Assembly: GCA_937920335.1 (NCBI GenBank)
Contig: CALGUT010000059.1
Coordinates: 1-5,416, forward strand
Reading direction: 5' to 3'
DNA from: an uncultured Opitutales bacterium
GTDB lineage: Bacteria; Verrucomicrobiota; Verrucomicrobiia; Opitutales; UBA2995
Length of the DNA stretch: 5,416 bases
Shown here: positions 1 to 5,416 of the stretch, piece by piece
Position numbering within the stretch: position 1 is the stretch's first letter
How the letters are laid out: every line of letters starts with the position of its first letter
Position numbers and translations under genes: made by a program
Notes under the pieces: model-generated
Database searches by the model: none
What the model saw: only the letters and a program-made list of their open reading frames with translations
What the model was told of the DNA's origin: nothing

Positions 1-300
1 ACAAAGGTAATCAAGAAGACCCAAGAAAATACCTACGATGTGATATTGTTGGACGTGGATAACGGCCCCATCGGCATGGTTACCAAAAAAAATACGGAGC
101 AATTTTCCTACATGGGAGTTCATTTTATTAAGGATGCTCTCAAGCCGAGTGGAAGGGCCGTGTTTTGGTCTGCGGGTGCTGATCCCAAGTTTGAAATCCA
201 ACTCAATAAAGCAGGGTTTAAAGTGAGCGTGGTGCCTGTGAAGGTTCATGAAAGAGCGAAACGTGCTACTTACATGTTATACGTCGCGGACAAGCGTTAG
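1..300 (+). CDS. Spermine/spermidine synthase-like protein, 5'-truncated (C-terminal 99 residues)
   Basis: The frame is open from the first base and ends at TAG 298-300, so the gene starts left of the window. The visible part begins TKVIKKTQENTYDVILLDVDNGP. A hydrophobic strand ending in LDVDNGP, then a helix and 'ALKPSGRAVFWSAGADPKF', is typical of stand-alone proteins annotated as spermine/spermidine synthase-like, which have a class I SAM-methyltransferase (Rossmann) fold. The segment QLNKAGFKVSVVPVKVHERAKRATYMLYVADK forms the final strands. True aminopropyltransferases usually carry a DxxDP-type acidic loop; here it reads DVDNGP, so polyamine synthesis should not be assumed, and another small-molecule transferase is possible. 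The GTG at 40 is an internal valine of the conserved strand, not a start. The gene converges on the transporter gene with 5 bp between stops and shows no obvious link to the sugar genes. Confidence 0.85.
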   Translation, partial: TKVIKKTQENTYDVILLDVDNGPIGMVTKKNTEQFSYMGVHFIKDALKPSGRAVFWSAGADPKFEIQLNKAGFKVSVVPVKVHERAKRATYMLYVADKR

Positions 301-305
301 TCCGA

Positions 306-1559
306 TTATTCAGATTCACCGCGTTTCCTCGCGTGGTAGCGAAGGTCTGGAATGGATAGTGAAACCCAGATCGATATGATCGCCATGACCATCCCCAGCG
401 GAAAGATGAAACGGTAGTTGTTACCGAACATATACTGAATCGTCAGGCCGGCCATTAGAATAGCGACTGACCTTCCAAGGCCGTAGCAGATGTTTATTGC
501 CCCACTGACCTGACCGATAATATCACTAGGGATGTATTCAGTGAGAAAAGGCTTATAGGTAACTGTCACGAGCATGTAGCCAAATCCCCATGTCAGGGCC
601 ATCCAATAGAAATGTGTCATGGTTTGAGAGAGCCACCCGATCGCCAGTGCGAGGGTCATCATGATAAACCCTCCAGTTAGCGCCCATCTTTTGGATATAT
701 ATCTTTCGATTATGAGAGCCATGGGAATTGAGAGGAAGAAAGGTGCCAGAGCGGCTGCCGACCAGCTCGCTCCATATTCAGCCTGACTGGCTCCGAGGTT
801 TTCTTTCGCAAAAATGGGTAGAAATCCGCCATTGACAGCGAGGTTTAGCACCATCGCCATCGTGAAATTTAGGATCGCAAATTTTCTTAGAGCAGGATGT
901 GTCCAAATATCCGATACGTAGCGTTTGATGGTCAGCTTGGGCCGTTCAATTTGTTTCACCGGTTTCTCGTTCAGGAAAAAAGCCAGGCCGCTTACGAGCA
1001 CTACTTGGACAACGGCGATTATTTTATAGAGTTCACCTGATTCGAATAGAGTCATCCCGAACTTAAGGAATATCCAAGAAGCTAATTGGCCCGTTACGAG
1101 GAGTAGGCTGACGACAAATAGGCGCTGCTTGGGAGGAAATAGATCTGCGACCAAGGGGTGGTCGGATCCCCAAAGTACATCTTGAAAGAATTGGTAAATA
1201 AGAACTAATACTACGATATGCCAAAGGGCACGAGCTTCCGGAACAAGCCAAAGGCATATCGCAACAAACGGAGCGCATGTGATTAGAAAAAATGCCCGGC
1301 GGCCGACGGGTGTCCAAATCTTATCACTCAAAATTCCGACTAATGGTTGAGCGATGAAGCCGAAGGCAGGATTCAGGAAGAGGACCAGCGAAAGAACAAA
1401 CGCGCTATTGGTAAATTGTTTAACAGTTGGGCCTAATAGGTGAATTGATACCTGTTCCGTCAAACTGAGACCTGCCCATATGAGGGCAAAGATTGCCATC
1501 ATAACCCACTTCTGTGGTTTCGAATTAGCGGGAATTGCGAGCTGGGGCTGTTCGCTCAA
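306..1559 (-). CDS. MFS sugar transporter, SLC45/GPH-like (12 TM)
   Basis: This 417-residue polytopic membrane protein has about twelve hydrophobic segments, roughly at residues 18-42, 53-77, 88-106, 112-128, 146-168, 178-196, 225-250, 262-285, 291-310, 313-335, 350-375 and 382-402, with a polar central loop at 197-224. The loop after TM2 carries the MFS motif-A variant GILSDKIWTPVGRR (75-88), and PLVADLFPPKQR (135-146) follows TM4. The SD-x(5)-GRR and LVADL-x(3)-QR patterns are typical of the SLC45/sucrose-transporter and GPH sugar symporters. Proton- or cation-coupled uptake of a saccharide across the inner membrane is the likely role; a galactoside is inferred only from the neighbouring beta-galactosidase gene. 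The chosen start is TTG (1557-1559), which leaves a 17-residue cytoplasmic tail before TM1. No Shine-Dalgarno is visible, and an ATG pair at residues 20-21 lies inside TM1, so it is less likely. The gene follows the LacI gene by 36 bp and is probably co-transcribed with it. Confidence 0.92.
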   Translation of the reverse strand: MSEQPQLAIPANSKPQKWVMMAIFALIWAGLSLTEQVSIHLLGPTVKQFTNSAFVLSLVLFLNPAFGFIAQPLVGILSDKIWTPVGRRAFFLITCAPFVAICLWLVPEARALWHIVVLVLIYQFFQDVLWGSDHPLVADLFPPKQRLFVVSLLLVTGQLASWIFLKFGMTLFESGELYKIIAVVQVVLVSGLAFFLNEKPVKQIERPKLTIKRYVSDIWTHPALRKFAILNFTMAMVLNLAVNGGFLPIFAKENLGASQAEYGASWSAAALAPFFLSIPMALIIERYISKRWALTGGFIMMTLALAIGWLSQTMTHFYWMALTWGFGYMLVTVTYKPFLTEYIPSDIIGQVSGAINICYGLGRSVAILMAGLTIQYMFGNNYRFIFPLGMVMAIISIWVSLSIPDLRYHARKRGESE

Positions 1560-1595
1560 AAAAAGGAGGGTAATTGATATTAATTGAAGGTCTGG
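1560..1595 (-). other. Regulator-transporter junction: in-frame linker after a single TAG stop
   Basis: The regulator's TAG (1596-1598) is followed by exactly twelve sense codons and then the proposed TTG start of the transporter, all in one frame. No ribosome-binding site is seen on the coding strand; instead it reads CCCTCCTTTT just before the start, the complement of an SD. An ATT at 1572-1574 is the only other rare-start candidate before TTG. The stretch also contains the near-palindrome AATTGATATTAATT (1572-1585, one mismatched pair). No hairpin with a U-run that would separate the two genes is evident, which supports one transcript. Confidence 0.5.
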
Positions 1596-2570
1596 CTAAA
1601 GAACAGAATCACGTTCTATTAATCGTACTGGAAAGTCGACTGTCCTTTTCTCCAGTTGTTTGCCATCCATCAGGTCGTGGATCATTTCTACGGACATATC
1701 TGCAATCTCTTTTAAGGGAGCTTCAATGGTAGTTATCGGTGGATTCAGAAATTCGGTTACACCCAGATTTTCACCTCCAATCACCGAAATATCTTCGGGT
1801 ACCTGGAGGCCCATTACGAACTGGATAACGTGGAGAGCTCGTACGACCTCGAGGCTTGAGCCAGGAACGTAAAGGCTATCCGACTTGGCTCTGACAATGC
1901 GGGTTATTGTCGTTGCATAAGGAACGGGGTTCTCCGTCAGGCAAATTTTGCAATCGTCCAGATTGAGTCCTGCCTCCAGGATCGCATCGGTGAATCCTTT
2001 GGCGCGCTCCTGACCAGCAGGATAATTTCCTGACATGAAAGCGAGTCGCTTTTTGCCCTTTGCGATAAAATGTTCTGCAGCAAGGCGACCAGATTGGTAG
2101 TGATCGGACCTCACGCGATACTGTCCTCGGTCTGGTCGGTACTGATCGAGATAAACAACCGGAGTTCTTTCTTCCAAAGACCTTAAGATACCGCGAAGTT
2201 CATCGGAAAAAGAAATGGCGATGATGCCGTCCAGAAAGTAGTTTTTTAAGTCTTTCTCTGGGTTTTGCGGTACGAGGATGCCGATATTCAATCCGGAGAG
2301 GGCGTACGCGATATGGGAGTGAAGAATACCGGTGTAGCCGTTCAGGCGGATGGTGGTACTCGGCTCTGATACCAGCGCCACCTGCCGTTGCCTAATTGAC
2401 GCTTGAGGTTTCAATCCCAGTTCTTGAGCGGCCTGCAGCACCCGTTCCCGAGTCTGAGCCTTAACCTTGTCTTTGTTATTCAGGACGCGACTTACCGTCC
2501 CAGGAGATACTCCTGCTAGTTTCGCAAGATCGTAAATAGTGGGGCGTTTATCTGCTTTTTTTGAACTCAT
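1596..2570 (-). CDS. LacI/GalR-family transcriptional regulator
   Basis: This 324-residue protein starts with a classical LacI helix-turn-helix at residues 11-53: TIYDLAKLAGVSPGTVSRVLNN, then TRERVLQAAQELGLKP. From about residue 64 it continues as a periplasmic-binding-protein-like effector domain, with a DGIIAIS strand, the RSDHYQSGRLAAEHFIAKGKKRLAFMSG block and the C-terminal PEDISVIGGENLG...NPPITTIEAPLKEIA segment. It should bind operator DNA as a dimer and respond to a sugar, most likely controlling the divergent beta-galactosidase gene and its own operon with the transporter. The hinge is unusual: QASIRQR (56-62) replaces the longer ARSL/AQQL-type helix, about six residues shorter than in E. 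coli LacI by eye. The usual effector-contact 'ANDxMA' and 'GYDD' positions read VPGSSLE and GGENLG. ATG 2568-2570 is preceded by a weak AAGAGAG purine stretch at SD distance. Family is certain; the ligand is unknown. Confidence 0.96.
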   Translation of the reverse strand: MSSKKADKRPTIYDLAKLAGVSPGTVSRVLNNKDKVKAQTRERVLQAAQELGLKPQASIRQRQVALVSEPSTTIRLNGYTGILHSHIAYALSGLNIGILVPQNPEKDLKNYFLDGIIAISFSDELRGILRSLEERTPVVYLDQYRPDRGQYRVRSDHYQSGRLAAEHFIAKGKKRLAFMSGNYPAGQERAKGFTDAILEAGLNLDDCKICLTENPVPYATTITRIVRAKSDSLYVPGSSLEVVRALHVIQFVMGLQVPEDISVIGGENLGVTEFLNPPITTIEAPLKEIADMSVEMIHDLMDGKQLEKRTVDFPVRLIERDSVL

Positions 2571-2723
2571 CGATAACTCTCTTGAGGGTGTATTTAGTTG
2601 TCTGTGTTTGGTTTCTTGAAGACGGTTGCAGTTTTGTCAATGAAAGCAGTAATTCGCTGAAACAGTTTAATTTTTGATTGAACAAAAGGTTTTCTAGGTA
2701 ACGATCCAGCGTACTGATCTTCA
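2571..2723. promoter_or_regulatory. Divergent intergenic promoter/operator region
   Basis: This 153-bp AT-rich region separates the starts of the divergent regulator and beta-galactosidase genes, so both promoters must lie here or just inside the genes. Toward the + strand there is a weak candidate pair: TTGATT (2674-2679) and TAGGTA (2695-2700), spaced 15 bp. Toward the - strand a good -35-like TTGACA is read at 2640-2635 but lacks a convincing -10 at 16-18 bp. No SD precedes the ATG at 2724. Promoter assignments are tentative; the regulatory role of the region is inferred from gene orientation. Confidence 0.6.
2641..2670. promoter_or_regulatory. Candidate operator: TGAAA repeats with an AAACAGTTT palindrome
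   Basis: TGAAAGCAGT (2641-2650) is followed 17 bp later by TGAAACAGT (2658-2666), a direct repeat on the same strand. The second copy lies in the short palindrome AAAC-A-GTTT (2660-2668), which extends to TGAAACAGTTTAA with one mismatch. LacI-family operators are often TGAAA...TTTCA-type palindromes, normally with a central CG that is missing here. The position between divergent genes controlled by a LacI-type protein suits an operator, but the match is weak. Confidence 0.28.
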
Positions 2724-5416
2724 ATGACTTCACCCATCAAACCGCGCAGGCCTGAGCTCAGCTTTCTTGAAACTCCCTCGGTGTTTCGGATTAATAAGTT
2801 GCCTGCTCACTGCACAAAAATGGCTTTCCCGAATAAGGAGGAGGCTTTGGTTGGGGACAAACGAAGCTCGCCCTGGTGTCTTTCGCTCGATGGTGAATGG
2901 AAGTTTTCTTACACTGGTTGTCCGGCCGATCGGCCAGTAGATTTTTATAAGACGGATTTTGATGATTCGATGTGGCCGATGATGTGTGTGCCATCGAATT
3001 GGCAGCTCCAGGGCTATGGCGTTCCGCTCTACACGAATGTGACTTACCCGTTCGAGCCAGCTCCGCCGAAGGTGATGGAAACACCGCCTGGATATTATAC
3101 GAATTTTCCTGAGAGACATCGGAATCCGGTCGGATCTTACCGGCGTAGTTTCATAGTTCCTGAGAGTATGAAGGGGCGTCGTATGTTTTTGGTCTTCGAT
3201 GGAGTAGACAGTGCGTTTCGGCTTTGGGTGAATGGTGAGCTGATCGGCTACTCCCAAGATAGCCGCACGCCGGCAGAATTCGATGTCACGGAGTTCGTGA
3301 ATGACGGTAGAAATCTGATTGCTGTGGAAGTTTATCAATACTGCGACGGCTCCTATTTGGAAGATCAAGACATGTGGCGACTGTCCGGGATATTTCGCAG
3401 CGTTTATCTTTGGACGGCTGGCGAGTTGGATCTTCAAGATTACTGTGTGAACGCGGACCTTGATCGGAGTGACTATTCAACAGGGAAGCTGACGCTATCT
3501 GCGCGCATCGCCAATTATGCCAAAGAAGAGAAGTCATTCTCGTTACGCTGCCGATTGCTTGGTCCAGAAGGGCATGAAATACAGGTGGCGATTAGTAAAG
3601 GTGAGGTGTCTGCTGGAGAGACCGGTGAGTCAGTCCTGGAATTTGATCCGATTGAAGACGTGCGTGCGTGGTCTGCGGAGATTCCTGATTTGTACTCTTT
3701 GATGCTCTCGCTTCAGTGGGAGCATCAGGAGATCCATTATTCCGAGCGGCTTGGCTTTCGCTCATCAGAACTTAAAAACGGTCAAATACTCATAAACGGG
3801 AAGGCGGTTTTGTTTAAGGGGATCAACCGTCATGACCATCATCCGGTGACTGGTCACACGGTTACGAAACCGTATGTACGGGCTGAGCTGGAATTGATGA
3901 AGCGCACCAATATTAATGCGGTGCGGACATCTCATTACCCCAATGAATACTGGTTCTATGAATTATGTGATGAATTGGGTTTCTACGTTATTGATGAGGC
4001 GAATATTGAGTCTCATGGCATGGGTTGGGATGTGAATCCGTTAGCGGAGGACCCCGCGTGGTATGAAGCGCACCTTGACCGGATTCGTTCGATGGTCGAA
4101 CGAGACAAGAATCACTGCTGTGTCGTAATCTGGTCGATGGGGAATGAGTCAGGGACCGGAGAAAATTTCAAGAAGGCTTCTGCCTGGATCAAGGCGCGCG
4201 ATCCATCGCGGCCGGTGCATTACGATCGGGCGAGCAACTTGCCCTACACGGATATGTTTTCCGAAATGTATACACCGATCGATAAGCTGCGTGCTTATGC
4301 GGAAAGGCAAAAGGAGCTTCCGCTTGGCCAGCGAAAACCCGCAATCCTGTGTGAATATTCGCATGCGATGGGCAATAGCTGTGGCAATCTCGGCGAGTAT
4401 TGGGATCTCATTCGCAAGGAGCCTTATCTGCAAGGCGGATTCATCTGGGATTGGAAAGACCAGGGTCTGGTAACCGAGGTATTAAAACCGAATCGTGTTT
4501 GCGATGTTACAAACCAGGATCGATGGATGCATGTTGTCGGCGAGCTATCAGCTGAGATTGGCCTGAGGGATGGAAAGGGATGGATTTCCTCAGAGTCAGA
4601 TTTTGATTTGGGAGTTGGGTTCACTCTCTATGTACGGTTTACGCCTTCGTTGAATTTGGGTGTCAGTCCTCTTGTTTCAAAAGGGCAGGGGAGTTATGGT
4701 ATTCGCCTCGTTGAGGATGGTAACTTCATCGAGTTTTACGTAAGGGCCTCTGAGAGCGTAATCCTTCGAAAGGAAGTATCTTCTGAGTGGTTGGATTCCG
4801 AACATGATCTGCTTTGTGCGTATGACGGCAGTCGAATGTTCATGCAAATCGACAGCGATGAGCCGGCTTATGCTGCTCAGTCGGGGGCTCCCTTATCCAC
4901 TGAATCACCGTTTGTCGTGGGTGCCTGCCCTGACTATTTCAGTGACCGTTTCAATTCAACCGATGGACTGTTTGCGGGATCGATTCGTGAGGTGAGCATT
5001 TTCTCGAAGTATGTAAGTTCTGTCGACTCCATCAGGAGCGGTGAATGGAAGGATCACTGCGTTGCGAGTTTCGATTTTACTATTTTTGAGAACACACCCG
5101 AGAAGATCTCTTCATTCGCGCATGGTGGCGATTATGGCGATCATCCGAACTCAAATACATTTTGTCATAACGGAATCGTATTACCAGATCTGACGCCGAG
5201 TCCTCAATGGTATGAGGTCCGAAGCGTTTATCAGGATGTGTGGATCGCTTTAACGAAAAGCGGGGAAGGGTTCGCTGATATAGAAATATTCAACGAGCGG
5301 TTTTTTCGTGGTTTGGATGATTGTGTTATCTATTGGGAGTTATTGGAGGACGGTGTCGGTAAAGCATCAGGGGTGATCGAGCTATTGGCTATTGATCCCC
5401 AGTTTCGTAAGAGTTA
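2724..5416 (+). CDS. lacZ: LacZ-type beta-galactosidase (GH2) with internal LamG-like domain, 3'-truncated
   Basis: The frame is open from ATG 2724 to the window end (897 complete codons), so the C-terminus, including the expected Bgal_small domain, lies outside. The start follows an in-frame TGA (2715-2717). The first 33 residues contain LETPSVFRINKLPAH, matching the usual LacZ N-terminus, which favours 2724 over the ATG at 2820. Domains: sugar-binding jelly roll about 52-232 (VPSNWQLQGYG, YTNVTYP, GVDSAFRLWVNG, SQDSR with D179), Ig-like 233-345, then the TIM barrel. Catalytic positions by E. coli equivalence: H370 in NRHDHHP, H404 in TSHYP, metal ligands E429 and H431 (ANIESHG), acid/base E475 (WSMGNESG), Y516, nucleophile E544 (CEYSHAMGN) and W575 (IWDW). 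F813 and N816 (TFCHNG) resume after a large insert. All key residues present in the window are intact, so it should hydrolyse terminal beta-galactosides. No signal peptide is visible, suggesting a cytoplasmic enzyme fed by the neighbouring transporter. Other GH2 beta-glycosidase specificity remains possible. Confidence 0.95.
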   Translation, partial: MTSPIKPRRPELSFLETPSVFRINKLPAHCTKMAFPNKEEALVGDKRSSPWCLSLDGEWKFSYTGCPADRPVDFYKTDFDDSMWPMMCVPSNWQLQGYGVPLYTNVTYPFEPAPPKVMETPPGYYTNFPERHRNPVGSYRRSFIVPESMKGRRMFLVFDGVDSAFRLWVNGELIGYSQDSRTPAEFDVTEFVNDGRNLIAVEVYQYCDGSYLEDQDMWRLSGIFRSVYLWTAGELDLQDYCVNADLDRSDYSTGKLTLSARIANYAKEEKSFSLRCRLLGPEGHEIQVAISKGEVSAGETGESVLEFDPIEDVRAWSAEIPDLYSLMLSLQWEHQEIHYSERLGFRSSELKNGQILINGKAVLFKGINRHDHHPVTGHTVTKPYVRAELELMKRTNINAVRTSHYPNEYWFYELCDELGFYVIDEANIESHGMGWDVNPLAEDPAWYEAHLDRIRSMVERDKNHCCVVIWSMGNESGTGENFKKASAWIKARDPSRPVHYDRASNLPYTDMFSEMYTPIDKLRAYAERQKELPLGQRKPAILCEYSHAMGNSCGNLGEYWDLIRKEPYLQGGFIWDWKDQGLVTEVLKPNRVCDVTNQDRWMHVVGELSAEIGLRDGKGWISSESDFDLGVGFTLYVRFTPSLNLGVSPLVSKGQGSYGIRLVEDGNFIEFYVRASESVILRKEVSSEWLDSEHDLLCAYDGSRMFMQIDSDEPAYAAQSGAPLSTESPFVVGACPDYFSDRFNSTDGLFAGSIREVSIFSKYVSSVDSIRSGEWKDHCVASFDFTIFENTPEKISSFAHGGDYGDHPNSNTFCHNGIVLPDLTPSPQWYEVRSVYQDVWIALTKSGEGFADIEIFNERFFRGLDDCVIYWELLEDGVGKASGVIELLAIDPQFRKS
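4470..5120 (+). other. LamG/concanavalin-A-like domain inserted in the beta-galactosidase barrel
   Basis: Residues about 583-799 of the beta-galactosidase replace the roughly 13-residue loop that links the WDWVDQ and GGDFGD segments in E. coli LacZ, a net gain near 205 residues. The core, about 625-772, shows LamG/Laminin_G_3 features in order: DFDLGVGFTLYVRFTPS, a LVSKGQGSYGIRL strand pair, FIEFYVR, DLLCAYDGSRMFMQID (the usual 'ATYDGxxxxLYVDG' strand), PFVVGACP and GLFAGSIREVSIFSKYVSS (the usual 'GxIDEVRIYNRALS' ending). Such domains are beta-sandwiches that often bind carbohydrate or mediate contacts. Flanking linkers (583-624 and 773-799) also look beta-rich. The frame is uninterrupted and conserved LacZ sequence resumes at HGGDYGDHPN, so this is a true in-frame insertion, not a frameshift. 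I believe similar architectures are known in Bacteroidota and the PVC group, but could not check. Confidence 0.82.

Noticed and set aside
1563..1731. A perfect AAGGAGG on the + strand followed by TTG (1574) and about 50 open codons antisense to the regulator's 3' end
   Set aside because: The peptide has no recognisable features and overlaps the conserved regulator coding sequence. The purine run is better explained as the complement of the CCTCC tract before the transporter.
2556..2562. Seven-T run (A7 on the coding strand) in codons 3-5 of the regulator gene, considered as a slippage or phase-variation site
   Set aside because: Seven bases is short for phase variation, the frame is intact, and Lys-rich N-termini before the HTH are ordinary. 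The A8 at 85-92 in the first gene is likewise in frame.
2730..3437. Long - strand open frame (235 codons) opposite the beta-galactosidase N-terminal domains
   Set aside because: Its translation is rich in Arg, His and Pro without recognisable domains, while the opposite strand encodes clearly conserved LacZ sequence. It is a shadow frame.
4144..4473. Open frames on both strands within the beta-galactosidase catalytic region (+ strand 4144-4473, - strand 4149-4433)
   Set aside because: Both overlap the acid/base and nucleophile regions of the real gene in other frames and show no domain-like features or own upstream signals.
4470..5120. Possibility that the extra beta-galactosidase segment is an intein, mobile element or frameshift artefact
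   Set aside because: No terminal inverted repeats, no target duplication, no intein splice motifs and no stop codons are seen, and the segment has LamG-like strand order, so it is treated as a genuine domain insertion.
1..5416. tRNA, rRNA, CRISPR array, riboswitch, insertion sequence or attachment site
   Set aside because: No regularly spaced repeats, transposase-like coding, structured RNA-like leader or tRNA-like cloverleaf was noticed; almost all of the window is protein-coding.

Overview
The window looks like part of the chromosome of a carbohydrate-degrading, non-enteric bacterium. Moderate GC (judged by eye), genes with little or no Shine-Dalgarno signal, a LacI-family regulator with a shortened hinge, an SLC45/GPH-like sugar transporter and a large LacZ-type glycoside hydrolase family 2 enzyme with an internal lectin-like domain together resemble Verrucomicrobiota (Opitutae-like) or a related PVC lineage. 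That placement is an inference from protein style; no rRNA or other marker is present.

Layout. At the left edge lies the 3' end of a spermine/spermidine synthase-like gene on the + strand (1-300). It converges, with only 5 bp between stop codons, on a - strand pair: a LacI-type regulator (1596-2570) followed by an MFS sugar transporter (306-1559). The two are 36 bp apart, in the same reading frame, and are probably co-transcribed. A 153-bp divergent intergenic region (2571-2723) separates the regulator from a + strand beta-galactosidase gene that starts at 2724 and is still open at the right edge (5416). The beta-galactosidase start was set at 2724, not at the internal ATG at 2820, because the extra 32 residues match the usual LacZ N-terminus.

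How the genes may work together. The three genes from 306 to the right edge read as a compact galactoside-use locus. The transporter would import a galactoside. The LacZ-type enzyme, which has no visible signal peptide and so is probably cytoplasmic, would hydrolyse it. The LacI-family protein would control both divergent transcripts from the shared intergenic region. The real substrate is not shown by the sequence; galactoside is inferred from LacZ similarity. The spermine synthase-like gene is probably an unrelated neighbour.

The most notable point is the beta-galactosidase: about 205 extra residues with LamG/concanavalin-A-like features sit inside the catalytic barrel, directly after the active-site WDW motif and before the conserved GGDYGD segment. 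I see no evidence of a wholly new defence, mobile or RNA system here.
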